NCBI GenBank assembly: GCA_016291995.1
Contig: JAEEZV010000062.1
Coordinates: 1 to 33,616 of the forward strand
Length of the DNA: 33,616 nucleotides
Source: Caryophanales bacterium
Lineage (GTDB): Bacteria; Bacillota_I; Bacilli_A; RF39; UBA660
Direction: 5' to 3'
A program made the translations under genes and the position numbers. This document shows, one piece after another, positions 1 through 13,661 of the stretch. Each line of letters opens with the position of its first letter. Position 1 is the stretch's first letter. The notes under the pieces are model-generated. The model was not told the origin of the DNA. It saw only the letters and a list, made by a program, of their open reading frames with translations, and did no database searches.

Positions 1-71
1 ATATATTTAAAAGATTTTTTAATAATGGAGGAAAGCCCTTGCTTGCCACCATAGAAACTTTCTAATGACAT
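1..71 (-). CDS. Partial tail-module gene (start only)
   Basis: The first 23 codons of a gene running off the left edge: ATG behind AGGGAGGAA, beginning MSLESFYGGKQGLSSIIKK. From memory an N-terminal SFYGGKQG motif recurs in phage tail-module proteins near the fibre genes. Too little is visible to assign a function. It starts 10 bases after the previous TAG. Confidence 0.6.
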   Translation of the reverse strand, partial: MSLESFYGGKQGLSSIIKKSFKY

Positions 72-81
72 TCTTTCCTCC

Positions 82-1278
82 CTATCTAATATATTGATAA
101 TCTAAAACGAAAGTATCTTTTGGCCCATCGGCAACTACACACAATGAATTAACGTTAAATTCATTTAATTCGTAATAACCACTTGAACCAATTTGTACTT
201 CTTCACCATTAATAGCCATCATTAATTCTGGGTGTCCTCAAATACCAAAACGAACAATCGTTTTACCATTAGAGGCTAATATATTGCCGCCATTTTCATT
301 TAAATTTTTCAATTTATATAATTTAAATGTATCCGCAACAGAAAAATTATCTTCTATATTTTGTTCTAAATTAATATATCGTCCATTAATACTTGAACCA
401 TAACCCGTACTACCAACTTGATTAATACACTTTCCTGCGGGATATCCCACTCTTGCAGAAGTTAGAATATCAGGGTCTTCTGTAATTCTTTGTAATTGTA
501 AAAGAATAGCATTAAAGCTATCCTGCGCAGGTGTAAAAACACATTTATAATAGGCCATTTCTGTCGTTGAGTTTGTTTCTCACACTCAATTTAAAACAAC
601 ATCGTTTGTACCAGCAAGAATATTATCTCATCTTTGTGAATCTTCTGTACCAAATGGATCATAATTTGCGTCTGCTGTTAAAGTGGTAACACCATTTTTC
701 CCTCTAAACATTCAATAAGTATCATTTAACCTATTATGATATAAACGATTTTGTCCATAAGTATAACCACTAAATCCAGGATTTAATACTTCATAAAATT
801 GACCATTTGTTGTAGTATAAGTTGAATTATTATTTACATTAGGTTGTGTATTTGTTCCAGGATAATCATAGCTTTGAATTGCCACTCTAGCGTGGTCTTC
901 TCCCACAATTTTATATAATGTAACTAAACTATTAGAAGTTCCATTTGTAGAACTCCGTCTATTATTTATATATTTAACAAACTGATATTTTGTTTTAGCT
1001 TCATTATATCTAAAATTTCCGTCTATTGGAGCTAAAAGCTTTATAGCAATATCAAAATCATAATTTAAATCTCTTGGTATCCCAAAAGTAAGATAATAAG
1101 ATTTATTTGCTTCAAAAGACTGATTATCTGGTAATTGAAAAACAACATCACGATAGAAAGGAGATGTATCAGTTTCAATTTGTCAATCTAGATAGTAAGG
1201 GATCGCTTCTATTTCTTGCATACAAGTGGATCCAGTATTATATCTAAATTGGTTCATACTATATGCAGTATTAGCCAA
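82..1278 (-). CDS. Tail-tip region protein of unknown function
   Basis: A 398-residue protein with six TGA codons and no TGG. The start is taken as TTG at 1278, because AGGAGG (1291-1286) sits seven bases upstream; the first ATG comes seven codons later without a ribosome binding site. The protein is beta-rich, with Asn/Thr/Tyr-rich loops (NNNSTYTTTNGQFYEVLNPG) and C-terminal WGHPELMMAINGEEVQIGSS, and ends in TAG. It follows the hub-like gene by 13 bases. I do not recognise a family; a virion surface protein is likely from composition and context. Confidence 0.6.
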
Positions 1279-1285
1279 CTTTTAC

Positions 1286-1291
1286 CCTCCT
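1286..1291 (-). promoter_or_regulatory. Ribosome binding site deciding a TTG start
   Basis: AGGAGG on the minus strand, seven bases before TTG at 1278. It makes TTG the best start for the gene ending at 82. Confidence 0.7.
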
Positions 1292-3601
1292 TTATTCTCT
1301 TTCAAATACTTCATTTGCATTAACACTCATATTTGCGCCTGGACCAAAAGTAATACCAATGTTGTTAATAACATAATCTCCAAATGTATTAGTACTTTTT
1401 TCATTAATTGTAACTCTACTATTTGGAGCTAAATAAAAGGCAGGTAAAGCTGTTAAACTAACAGTCTTTTGATAGCGAGTATGCAAATAAAGTTCATATT
1501 TTATTTGGTCATAAGCACAATTATGATAACCACCAGGAATTAAACAAGAATAAATTTCATTTCCAACTTGTGTAAAAGGTTGTCCTTGTGCTATAGACTC
1601 TGCTCTTTGTTCTTCAATAGTTGATGCTGGTCTTAATGCAGTGTTTTGAGATGTATTATAAGAAATATCATCTATATTTAAAATATCTACATTTGGAATT
1701 TCTGGATTAAAAAGACAATTAATTTCATCATCTTTTGTTACCTGTGAACGACGACCAATCGCATTAACGCTATATTTTCCAAGAGTAGAAGTAGATGCGT
1801 TAATAAAGTCTAAATAATAATTTCCATCTGCCAAAGTACGCCATTCTGTGTGCGGCGTAGCTATATCTGCTCATTCTGGAGCTTCCGCATCATCTGGAGG
1901 TATTTCTGCTCAAAAACACTGATCTATTAAATTATATACAGTTGGTCAATTAGCATTTAGCTCTTCATAATAGTAACCTTTATCAGTTCCATTTATTTCT
2001 GCTAATTTACCTTTTAAATATAACAGGGTTCTTCAATCTTTAACATAATAAATATTACCAGATCTTCCTCCATAAATTTTACAAGGTTGTAATTGTTCGG
2101 TTTCTGGTTTAGTAGAGTCATATAAAAATACTTCTTCGTACACGCTTCCAGTCCAATAATAAACCTTGTTTGAATCATATAGGTAATACAAATCATCTAA
2201 ATTACCTATCTCTGGTAAAGTATTGCCAACATTTCTGGCGAACCCGGCAACTATATTTCCAGTATATCCATATTCATTTTTTTCACTGAATAAAACTAAA
2301 ATTTCATTATAGTTACTAAGAGTGTCTCCACCATATACGGCATAGTATGGATAAGAAACACCCATTTGTATGCCTATTGGTTTAGGTTTTTCATCTATTG
2401 CTAAATGATATCGTACTTCATAACTAATATCATTAACAGTGTTTTGTCTTAATCCTAAAACAATATAATCATTTTTAATGTTATCATATTGTGGGGTAAC
2501 ATTAATACTAGTAATGTTACCAGTATCGGTAAAAGTGTAAACACTCTTAGAGTTATTTGTTTCTACTAAATATTGTTTTTCTGAAGTTTCTTCTAATACT
2601 AATTTGCCCTGTGTAGTATTGATATAGTTTTTAATTTCTCGAAAATGAAAAATTCCAAATTCATCATAGAAAAACTCATAATTACCAAGAATTTCTTTAA
2701 TTCTTGTAAGAACTGCCGCAACTGACTCGCCCGCATTAGCAGTTAATTCATCAGGAATAACAAAATCAGACATTATATATCCAACATCGTCTCCAGGATT
2801 AAAAGTCAAATAGTTTACTTCTTCATCTGGCTCTATTAAAGTATATTGATACATTATACCGTTAGCCGCACTTGGAATTTCTTCTTCATAATGATTATCT
2901 GCGGTTTGAGTCATATATAATTTAGTATCACCATTTCATTTCATAATTTTACGAATACGACGGGGGATATCTTCAATTACAATGTTACTAATAGGTTCTC
3001 CACCATAATGATTTACTAGCTCTTGGATAATTTCATATATTAAAACTTTTTGTTCACTATATTCTCCTGTTGGAAGTTGAGTAGCCATTGTGTCTAAAAC
3101 AACTAAAGCAGGTAACGTTCCGCCAACATCTCCATTTAACATTGCCATTTTGTCTTTTAAAGAAATGTTAATTGAAACAGATCCTCCTGTAGATGATGCA
3201 GCACTAAAAGAACTAATAAAAAAAACGCCTTGCGGAAATCATAAGATAGGATATTCTAAATATTCATCAGAGTCATTTTTAACGCCAATTTCTAAGAAAA
3301 TTTTCTTATTTATACTAAAATCAGATTCCATATCTTCAACATTATAATCTCCATAACTTACATTACAAGTTAAAGAACAAGTTACTCTGACGGCAGAAGA
3401 GCCATCTTTTGACATAGAGCCAGACGTAATTTGTCCTTCTATGTCTTTGATAGGCTCTTCTTCTCAATTTAACAAAGTAATTTTAAAATACTGCCGCTGA
3501 TTTGCAAATTCATCTATTTTTTGTAAAAAAACCCTTCTTTTTATTTCTTCATTGGAATTATATATATAGCTGTCTTGGAGGTATGGGTATATCTTTCTCA
3601 T
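1292..3601 (-). CDS. Probable tail hub / baseplate protein
   Basis: A 769-residue protein, ATG directly behind TAGGAGGTTTTT, ending in TAA. Seven Trp are TGA and two TGG. Residues 150-162 read DKMAMLNGDVGGT, preceded by VSINISLK and followed by a helical VLIYEIIQELVNHYGGE and RRIRKIMKWNGDTKLYM; from memory this resembles hub-type domains of siphophage tail-tip proteins. Later parts are beta-rich (FVIPDELTANAGESVAAVL, YEVRYHLAIDEKP). It is probably part of the tail tip that binds the tube end. Its neighbours on both sides are beta-rich tail-tip-like genes. The hub role is inferred. Confidence 0.6.
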
Positions 3602-3610
3602 AAAAACCTC

Positions 3611-6600
3611 CTAAGCTGAAGCGAAATATTGTTTTATAACTGTTCCTCGATAATTAATAGAACCGTAAAGAGGAACTTTTGCTGTACAAACAGAAAAATC
3701 GCCATCGGAAAATTCAACTTCATATCATGCTTGATCTAAATAATAAATAACAAATACTTCATTTTCACGATTTTCATCTGTTATTTTATAAATAGTATTA
3801 TATTGAGGATTTTCAATATTTGCAATTAACAAATATCCATATTCTTGTTGAGCTTCAGAACTAGCCATTAAATCATTTCAATGTTTATTAGGACTTTGCA
3901 TATTATATTCGTTAGAGAAACCTCAATAAACAAGATTTTCAGTTTCTTCTATTCTAATTTTAGATGGATCCGATGTTGTGATATAGTTATACCAGTAACG
4001 AGAATAAATTTGATCTTCTGCGCCAGTAACAGATTCATCTAAAACATATTGCCATTCATCTAAATAAGGTCTATTATCATTTGGAGATTGAACCATCCGA
4101 CGGCCTAAGAATCTAACATCTTCAATATCAAATTCCGTCATTAAATTATACACACCAGTTTGACCAACTAAACGTTTTTCTCAATTATTACTACCAACTG
4201 TTTTAATTTCTAATAAAGCATAAGGTGTTACATCAAAACTAATACCAGTTCAATTTTGCATTTTTTGTTCTGAAACAACATAACTTATTTCTTCAGTTTC
4301 ATTAATTGTAACATTACGATAGCCAATTTGATGGTATTGCTCTCTAATAGTAGAACCTAAACTAACATTTGGATAAAAAGTATTCGTATATTGTCCAACA
4401 ATATCTTTCACTTTTTCAACCCTAGTAATCGTAGATTCTTTAGTATATTCAATTTGATATTCTAAAATATAATTTAATTCATACTCTTCTCCATTAAAAA
4501 ACTGTAATCCAGTAACATTTAAATCACTTGGAATTTGATAATATCCTTTCGGATTAACAAAAATGTCTTTATATTGAACTTCAGTTTGTTCAACAGAGTC
4601 TGTTTGAAGTCGTAATCTTAATTTATATCCTAGCAAGAAATTTTCTGCTATATAAGAAGAAGATTTTTGTCCTCCAAATTGTTCTAAATATTTATCAACT
4701 GAAACGCCATCAATTTCTGTACTTAGAGTAGAATTATTAACCATTCAAAAAGGTTTAGAGGTAAACTGAATTTGGAGGTTTCTCATGAGAATAGACCCAT
4801 TTCTAACTTTTTGATTTTTGAGTATTCCCGTATATTCTTGATTTAATTGATCTAAAATAGTAATAGGATCAACTCATCCACCAAAAGCAGAATCTGTAAC
4901 TAATACACTTCCAGTAACTAAGTCTTCTCCAACAATATATTTGTCATTTTTAAGATTATATTGCTGAATTCTAACAATTTCTATAGTATCAGTTTCATCA
5001 TCTTCGTCATCAGAATCGTCACTATTTTTTCCTTTTGCTTTTAATGCGGTGGCTTCATCATTTCTAATTGTTATAACGCCATAGTCATGTAATTTTTGAA
5101 GATCATTGCCATCTTCAATTTCATACATTGTAGCATTAAAACTATATAATCTACGACCGATAGTTTTATTAGGAGTTAATGATATATCATTTAACATAAC
5201 TATCATATTTCCTTCAGTCATTGAACGGAATAATTTAGGTTCACCGTCATTTAATCAAGCAATGACTCTCTCCCTAAATTCTCTTTCTCAATATCAATTA
5301 TCATGAAGGTATGTATCGTGTTGTCCTTGTGTAAAAGGATCTTCAACCGCATTTAAAATAGTATCATTGCGTATTTGATATTCGTTTCCGATATGCTCAT
5401 CATATGCTTCTAAGGTTGGAGCAAATTCATCATCATTATCATCTAAAAATTTTCTGTTAAAATCTTCTTCTGCACTAATTAAACCACTAATAGAAAATTG
5501 TTTATAATTCATGCGAGCATTTTCAGCAAATTTAGGATATTTTCCACCCAAGGTATCTATTTTAACCCTATTTACGACTGGTTTTAATGAATTAATCGCC
5601 CCATCAAAACGAATTGCTAATTGTTTATCTTGCCGCAAGAATAACATATCATAAAAATTGGGGAAAACAAACATAGGAGCTGTTCTAACAGGAGATCATG
5701 TCCCGCCTTCTTTATAATGATATTGTGCCCTATATTTATATTGTAATAAACTACAAACAGTTCTGTCTTCAAAGTCTTGATCGATCATTCCTTTATGATA
5801 TGTTACTTGAATAATTTCATTTGTTTTATAATTATCTGCACTAGAACATCTATAAATATATAAATATCCAGGATACATTTCTTGTTTAGATTTTACATTA
5901 CCAACAACAAAACCATCCTCTTCTGTTACAATTCGTTGAGATAAATCATTATAATTTACAACTTCAGTCCCATTTCAATTTATTGTATCTCCTGAAGTAA
6001 CATCGTTATAGCTATTTAGTAAAATTGTATTAAAAGTTCACTCTAATTCAAAATTCTGATTATTAAAAGTAGCTATTTCAATAGTTTTTTCATCTCACCA
6101 TTTATAACCGTTTCGTGTTTCTGCTTCAATGTGAATAACATAGGATTCGCCAATAGTGGCGTTATTCATGTCTGCTAGATAATAAACAGAATCTTTTTCA
6201 TTATTTCCGACATAAATAACGCCTGAATCAACTAACACTATATTAGAATTATCTGTTGAAAAAATAGTAATTTGATAATGATCTAAATATTCAGTGTTTG
6301 TCTCTGGTGGAGACATTCATCGAATTTGAGCGGCTATTGGAATAAAACCTTTATTATAAGCAGGATAAGTTTGTTGAATATAAGTATATCTTGTAGAAAT
6401 TCCATCTGAACCAGTCTGTATTTCTGGATCACTCATATAATCATCTATACCATTAAAACAAAAAACTGGTCTAGGAATAGCTCTTAATAAAGTAACACCT
6501 GACCATTCTGAAAAATAAGGCCTTTCTGTTAAAATATATTGAGATAAAACTACATTTTCATCATTTAATTTTTTAGATGAACAATCTAATCTTAACTGTG

Positions 6601-6985
6601 CTTGATATCAAGTTTCTGTTTTAAAATTTTTACTTGGCGTGCTTCCAGTATCTAATGTTTCTGAAATTAAATAATCTTTTGGAATCGCAATCCAATATAA
6701 TTCAGTTTCTGGATCTTTATAAAGATTTAATTCATTTTCAACATCTTTAATTAAAATACCTTGAACAACAGCTGTTTTAGTTTGTGCTTCATATGCTCTA
6801 TTTTCTAAAACATACTCGTTTGTTTTTTGGTCTACTAAAGACACATGAATTTTATTAATCATTTCAGGTGTATTGTAAGGAGATAATGAAAAAACAATAT
6901 ATGCTTCTTCAGAAGTATAAACAAAAGCAGGCATAAAAGTATCTACTAATGGTGGATATAAAGTATTTACCAATGTAGTTGCCAT
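3611..6985 (-). CDS. Large beta-rich tail/baseplate protein
   Basis: A 1124-residue protein, ATG behind AAGGAGAATATA, ending in TAG. It contains about 16 TGA codons read as Trp and five TGG, including a TGG-TGA pair (NGYKWWDEK). The chain is rich in beta strands with repeated fibronectin- or Ig-like features, such as SPPETNTEYLDHYQITIF and VYYLADMNNATIGESYVI. An acidic insert, NSDDSDDEDDETD, lies near residues 652-664. No catalytic motif is visible. Position after the fibre gene and before a hub-like gene suggests a baseplate or tail-tip structural protein. The stop lies within the ribosome binding site of the next gene. Confidence 0.65.
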
Positions 6986-6999
6986 TATATTCTCCTTAA

Positions 7000-7254
7000 T
7001 TAATTACCACTAGTGTCATATCAAAGTTTTGTATTCAAATTTGCATTTGTTGGAGCAAGTGTCCCATAACTTAAAAACGTACCTGTCTCAAAATAATTAT
7101 ATAAATATTTAGCGAAATCTGCTAAAGTAATATATTCTTGTTCATTATTAACTGATAATGTAATATATACGTCTTCTGCGGCAGCCCCTATATTTACAGA
7201 TTCAACAGACTCACCCTGTCCGCGCTCAATTTTATTAATCGGTAATGTTGGCAT
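7000..7254 (-). CDS. Small tail-region protein of unknown function
   Basis: An 84-residue protein whose ATG lies inside the 3' end of the previous gene, indicating coupled translation (GGAAGAGG a few bases upstream). One TGA reads as Trp in NTKLWYDTSGN at the C-terminus; LWYDTS-like endings are, from memory, frequent in small phage tail-fibre accessory proteins. It ends in TAA, with the ribosome binding site of the next gene directly after. The function is not known. Confidence 0.6.
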
Positions 7255-7453
7255 CCTCTTCCTCCTCTTGCGGAGGCTGCTCTTCCGCAGCTGCCGCGCT
7301 TAAAAATTCTATCATAACTTGATCTTTTAAAGTACATAACACTTTATTTAAAGCATCTTCCATCATTGATGGAGAAATATTATACTGTGTCATAAAAGAA
7401 GCCACCCACTGCTGAGTGGCTCCCTGGACCTCTAAACGTGTTTGTAAATTCAT
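7235..7453 (-). CDS. Small acidic-tailed protein of unknown function
   Basis: A 72-residue protein, ATG behind AAAAGGAGATAAAAGG, ending in TAA. The first 50 residues are helical (LEVQGATQQWVASFMTQYN) and the end is an acidic Glu-rich tail. Its Trp is TGG. There is no membrane segment, so it is not a holin. Its stop overlaps the start region of the next gene by 20 bases. It could be a small tail or assembly factor; the family is not recognised. Confidence 0.65.
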   Translation of the reverse strand: MNLQTRLEVQGATQQWVASFMTQYNISPSMMEDALNKVLCTLKDQVMIEFLSAAAAEEQPPQEEEEDANITD

Positions 7454-7476
7454 CCTTTTATCTCCTTTTATTTTGT

Positions 7477-10400
7477 TTATGATACAGTAACTGCACTAAC
7501 CTCATAATTATTCAAATAATAAGTATGTCCATCAATAGTAACATTTGGAGTAGCTCCAATATATTGTAAGAAACTACTTGATGAAGTATGACTATGCGAA
7601 CTCGGAGTAAAGCTTGAAGGTTTATTAGAAATGTCACCTCATCCAACAGAGTTTCAATAAGCAACCGCACCTAGTTCACTAAATCTACTATTAATATATT
7701 GAGCATATGCATCAACTAAACTAATTTTATCTAAAAGTTGTTGAATAAATCCATATAATGTACTAGCTTTTGCTGAATAACTATGACTATAACCACCATA
7801 TGTTCCATTGCCTGTAATAGTATGTTCTTTAAAATATAGTCAACTACTATCATTCTCTGGCATAGTAATTCAATTAGTTTGAATACCTGGCTTAATAGCT
7901 CATCCAACACTATCTTTAATAGCATTTGTCTCTACTAATTTCGGTCTAATGCCTCACTGGTGCCTAATATATGCACCATCATTTGTCGTAATACTAACTT
8001 GGGGATTTTCATTTTCGTTTGACACATTAATTGTTCCTATTGCTCTATTTAAATTTAAAGTATTCCCACTATTAGGTCTAAGCCTTATATAAACAAGGCC
8101 TCCTGCATTATCATTATAACTATTGATATTCAAACCATCATTACTTGCATCTTGAGTAATATTCATTTTACCAACAGAATATAAATTAAAGTTTCCTTTA
8201 GAATGTAAATAACTACCATTTGTAGGAGTTAATCGTAAAAAACTGTTATAATAAATATAACCATCTGTTGTATTCCCACTTCGACCACTCGCTCCAGTAT
8301 AATACCCCAATTGAATTCTTGAAACAGGAGAGCTTCCACTGGTTTGTCCCATTAATAAAAATGGTCGAAGGTAATTATTTGTATTTGAACTAGTATTTTC
8401 TCCATAAAGATTACAATTTAATTCAGAACTAAAATTAGCATTACCCTTTGCCCAAATACTTGCGGCACTCGCAACATTTGTTGTTCAAGTATTTCCACCA
8501 TTAAAAATATATGAATCAGCTACTTCTATATTATGTTTTTTACCAAAATTAAAATTAATATTGCTTTCTGTAATATTAAATTCACTATCATTATTATTAT
8601 TCATGGAAATATTTAAATATCCTTGTTTTACAGAAGAAGTATTTCCTAAATATACTCCATCTTTAGACAAAGTGATTTTAGAATTAGTAAATTTTGAAGT
8701 TTTATTATTATTATTTCCATCAATTCCATCAAAAGCATATAAACTAAGAGTTTTTCCATGAATACTTAATGGACGAGTATAATCACTACGATTACCAGAT
8801 GAGCCATGCTCTCCACCGGTAATATAAATTGTTCCGTCATCTTCATCTACTGTATTTTTTTCAGCAAATAAAGAAATAAAAGTTTTTGTATTATCAACGC
8901 TATTTCCTGCTTCAAATTGCGCGCCAATATGAGTTGGATTATCTTCTATATCACCAAAAGCTCAAATATCGCTTACAGAAAAGCTCGTACTACCATTAAC
9001 TCCACTTCCACTACTAGAAGCACCGTCTTGTAATCTATTAGCAATAAAACGTCCTTTATTATCAATACCAGATAATAATATTCGTTGATTACCTCTGTGC
9101 CTAAAAATAGAAAAAATACTGCGTTGTAAAGGATCAAGTTGTAATTCTAAAGAGTCTCCTTCTGCAATATTAGTACCAGGCTCAGTATTTACATCACCAG
9201 CTGTTAATTCACGTCCTTTAATTGAAACATACGGACCACCACGATAAAACCATTTATTATAATCTGGATGATCTTCTGATACATTTTTTTGATAAGGTTC
9301 ACCAATAGCAGTTAATAAAATACCTTGATCGCTATGAGCAATATCATGTTCATGTTCAGTAGCATAATTGTCGTTATAAGGATCAGATATTTCTCCAGAA
9401 GCAGTATAATATAAAGAACGACGGCCAAGGCGTCAACCACCAACTTTACTAACTCCGCCAGGCACAAGTTCAATACGACCTTCATTGTATCCTTGAGTTC
9501 CTTGTCCACCAAACTTATTTTCATTTGGTAAACCAAAATAAGCATTTCCAGTCTTAGAATCTAAAAATATGCTTTGTTTACCATGCGAAAGTCCCAATAA
9601 ACCAATATCTGATTCATCCTCACCATAAGCAGACATCTCTCCCATTACAACACCAGTAAAAGTATTATCATTTTCTTTTTTACCAGCACCTATTTGTGGA
9701 GCCACTATATATCCTGCATCTTCATTAATGTCAACATGATTTCCATCTCATGCATTAAGAGAAGCAAGACCATAAACATTTAAAGACATATAAATTGGAA
9801 CTAAAATCTTTACTTTGTTTAAATTTGAATCACTTAAACTATTTTGAAGAGCCGCACTTTCTGTATTATATGTTTGTGTTAATATATTAATTTCATTGTT
9901 ATAATTGTCTAGTGTTGTATTATGCTCTTCTAAAAGAATATTTTGTTGTTCAGTATAAGCATCATTATTCTCATTTAAAATAATCTGTAATTCGTCTGGT
10001 GAATTTTTATATTGTTCATTAATATTTTTTATTTGTTGCTCATGCTCTTTTTGTAAATTAATCTTTTTATTTCTATAATCAATATTTTCTTGCCGAATTT
10101 GTTGATTAATATTATTTATATTTTCATTATATGTATTAGTTAAATTTTTTATGTTTTGTGTAATATCATCAAGAGTCTGTTTAGCCTCAAAGGAAGAATA
10201 AGTAATAATTTCTACTCTATTATCACAACTTACTCCATTATAATCTTCTGTTGGCAAAATATAAAGGCCATCTTTATTAACGGTTTGTAATACAAATTGA
10301 CCATTAATACTATCTTTTTCTTCCAATAGACGAATAGGAATAGTATTATTTTCTATCTCACCTGATTGTCCAAGGCCACCCGCCACCTTTCATTCAGTAT

Positions 10401-13400
10401 AACGTCCTTCTAACCCGTGTAAAAATACTCCTTGATTCTTGTTATATAAGGGAGTGCGGCCGTCCGCGTTATAAAGAATTTGTTTTAGATATTTTTTATT
10501 ATCTAAATATAATAAATTTTTACCAGTTACAGGTAAAAGTTCTGATTGAATATCTGCTAATGCTCCATTTGTTTGAACAACACAAATAGGATAAACGCAA
10601 TGATATTCTTTTTCTCTTATTGTAACAGTCGCTTTAATTATTAAGTTGGTATAATGATTATTTTTTTCACAATTATAATGTAATCTTATTTGATTATTTT
10701 GCAAACTATTATCACTATCATCAAACTCTCAATAATTACTTCTATTAGTTCCACCTAAGACTTCTCAATGAACACTGGTAAAATCAGATGAAGGAATTTC
10801 AATAGACCTGTTATAAAGTTTTACTTCAAGAATTGGATCTAATGAATTAGAAGTTGTCGAAATATTTCAAAGACTTCTCTTCTCATTTCCATTTTTATAT
10901 TCATAAACTGTTAATGGTTGAGTATCTAAAATCCGTCTATTATCATTTATTGTGATAATCTTCGCTATTATATCTGTACCATTTGTTCCATTATCACCAA
11001 TTTTTCCAAAATAAAAATCTGTATAAGCTGTATAGGTTTCATTTCCATATTTTATAATACATTGAATTTGATTATTCGTACAATCATAATCATACGATGG
11101 CGCGATAGAAAAATCAGTTGTTTGACCTTCAACCATATCAAAATCATGTGTAACAATATTTTCATATAAGTTTTCTGGTGGTACAATTAATGTATCGACT
11201 ATAGGATAGCGCCAATTAACACTATAAGTTCCTTCATTTACTTCTAATCCATTCGGATCATATAAATGAGCTTTTAATTGAAGTATTTCTATCGGTTCTG
11301 TATGCCTAAAATCAGTCGGTGTAATATTTCCTGCGAATAAAGGACTTACTCCTGTTTCGCTATATTGAAAAATTTGATTAGCATTGTCAATTACAACTGT
11401 AAAATTATTCAATGTTGGAATATCTTCATTATATAAAGCAATGCTCCCGGTTCCAATACAATATCATTTACTTAAATTATCAATATCTGTTTGCATATCA
11501 ACAGTATAAACTTGACATTCAAAATTTATTTGTGACGCATTTCTAATATTTTTGATAGGATATTGTATCTTATTTCCATTTATTCCTAAAGGATAAGAAA
11601 CATCTAATAATTCAATAGCATCTTTATTTAAACTAATTCTAGTATTATAATCTAAAATACTATCAATTTGATTTTTAACTTCATCATATGTTTGAGTAAA
11701 AGTAAATATCTCACCTGCTGCGGTTCGCTTAGACCAATAAAATTTAAATTGATTATCTTGCTTATTTGATTCAAAGAATGATTCTTTTCCATCAATTAAA
11801 CAAGTTAATAACGGTTTGCCGCCATCTCATTTAAATTTCGTTCCAAGATCTGATTCAATTGTAATATTGCGCTTACAGGCTTCATTATAAAGGATAAACT
11901 GTTCTTTTAATGTAATAAATGAACCGCTACCGTCGTCATAGACCGCCGTGCATAAATATATATTTTCATAAGCTTTATTGTCAGAAGCTTTTAAAATAAT
12001 TTGTGAAGCATGTTCATGATTAATATCACCTAAATATCTTCAACCAACTCCGCCATGTCAATTATATCTATCATCTTGAGAAGAAGATACTCTAATATCT
12101 TTTACAAATCAATAAAAAGTACAATTATCATTAATATTTGTTCATTCTTTATATGTAGTTCTTGCCTTCGCAATTAAAGTTTCTTCTTCATTTACACTAT
12201 AAAAGATAGCTCCATTTGGAGTGTTTACAGTAATTTTATAATCACCATATTCAGAAGAAATTTCTTTTAAAGCTAAGAATTGAACATTCTTAACTCAAAT
12301 ATCTTTTCCATGATATTGACCGTCAGAATCTAACATTTTTAATTTATTAGAATCAACAAAATTATATCCATCAATATTTTCTATAAAACCTTTACAATAA
12401 AAAGCTATTTGATCAATTCCAATAAAATCTTCTACATCTATTGGAAAAATAGTATATTGATTAGAAAATTGTGAAAAAAGAAAAGGATTACCAACCATAT
12501 GTGAACTATCTAAAACATATGAAAGAATCTTTTCAGGTTGATTAATATTATCTTGTAAATTTGTTAATGACTGATCAAATCATTGAGAATATTTTTCTAT
12601 TAAATTATTAATATTTTCACTATTTAATAATTCTGCTATTAAAAATTGATAAGCAGTAAAAATACTCTTTTCTTGTGTTGTAAATTTTTCTTTATTAATA
12701 TCAAGAAAATCTATAATTTTTATATAAATAGCTGTTAAATTATTTTTTAAAATATCAAAATCAGAAATATTATTTATTTGATCTTCAATTTGTTGTTGAA
12801 AATCAAACATAGAGTATAAAGTTTCTCCGTCTGGTAAATAAGCTTTTACATTATTAGAAACTGCTGTAAATAATTCACCATTTGTAGAATAAACTATTTC
12901 TTTATTTTTAAAAATTAAATTAAAAATTAATCCATATTCTGCTTTAACTTGATTTTGTTGATGTTGATCTAAAGAAGTACGAAAATCTGCTGAAAGCATG
13001 ACAGCTTTAGCATCTTTTATATAAGTTTCTAATTGAGGAATATTTAAATTATAAGGAACTTGATTCGTTTTATTTCTATCATATAATAGTACAATATCTT
13101 GATAAACACCATTCTGTTTTGTTTCACTATAGGAATTTAAACCAACGCCATTCATAGCATATTCTTCATTAATTAACTTTAAAGTATTTGTTCCAATGAT
13201 AGAATAATCATTTATTGCTGATGAAACCGTTTGAATCGTATTTCCAACATAGTAAGAACTAGCATTTCCTAAAATTATTTTTCTATTTGAGAAATTATTT
13301 TGAGGAATCTGCACATATACTGTTGTATTTGGCGCATAAGTAGTTCCAACAGAAGCATAAGCTGTAAAAAATCCTCCGTTATATTTTACTCTATGCGACC

Positions 13401-13539
13401 CATCTTGCGCGGGAGCTAGCGCTTTATCAATAGTAGCGATGATTGTTTTATCTAAATCTAAATCTTCGATACGTTTATTGACTAAAACATCAACAGCTTT
13501 TAAGATAGTATTACTATCTATTTTTTTTGAATTAGCCAT
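7477..13539 (-). CDS. Very large tail fibre / receptor-binding-like protein
   Basis: A 2020-residue protein from ATG (behind TGTAAAGGAGAGTTTA) to TAA, with about 22 TGA codons and four TGG. The N-terminal region (ALAPAQDGSHRVKYNGGFFT and VYVQIPQNNFSNRKIILGNAS) looks like a tail-attachment part. Residues about 1115-1235 form a long coiled coil. Then comes a motif series with SIFLDSKTGNAYFGL and VGGWRLGRRSLYY, common in phage tail proteins, where the TGA falls on a Trp I recall as conserved. The last part is a Ser/Thr/Asn/Gly-rich fibre with GWGDISNKPSSFTPSSHSH, typical of fibre tips. It probably binds the host surface. Its start lies 20 bases after the tape measure terminator. Confidence 0.75.
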
Positions 13540-13559
13540 TAAACTCTCCTTTACAAATA

Positions 13560-13593
13560 AAAAAAATAGGGAGAAGTATGAGACTTCTCCCTA
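13560..13593 (-). terminator. Strong hairpin terminator after the tape measure gene
   Basis: A perfect 11-pair stem, TAGGGAGAAGT against ACTTCTCCCTA, with a five-base loop. On the minus strand TTTTTTTT follows directly. A second weak inverted repeat, CTTTTATCT (13601-13609) with AGATAAAAG (13630-13638), lies between it and the tape measure stop. Confidence 0.85.
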
Positions 13594-13661
13594 TAAATAC
13601 CTTTTATCTCATATTCCTAATATTTTTAAAGATAAAAGAGTTTTAATTATAATATTTTGCC

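Noticed and set aside
3599..3613. TAG of the gene ending at 3611 is in frame with the next gene, suggesting another readthrough fusion
   Set aside because: The next gene has its own ATG directly after an AGGAGG site formed around that TAG, so independent initiation explains it; one frame in three would match by chance.
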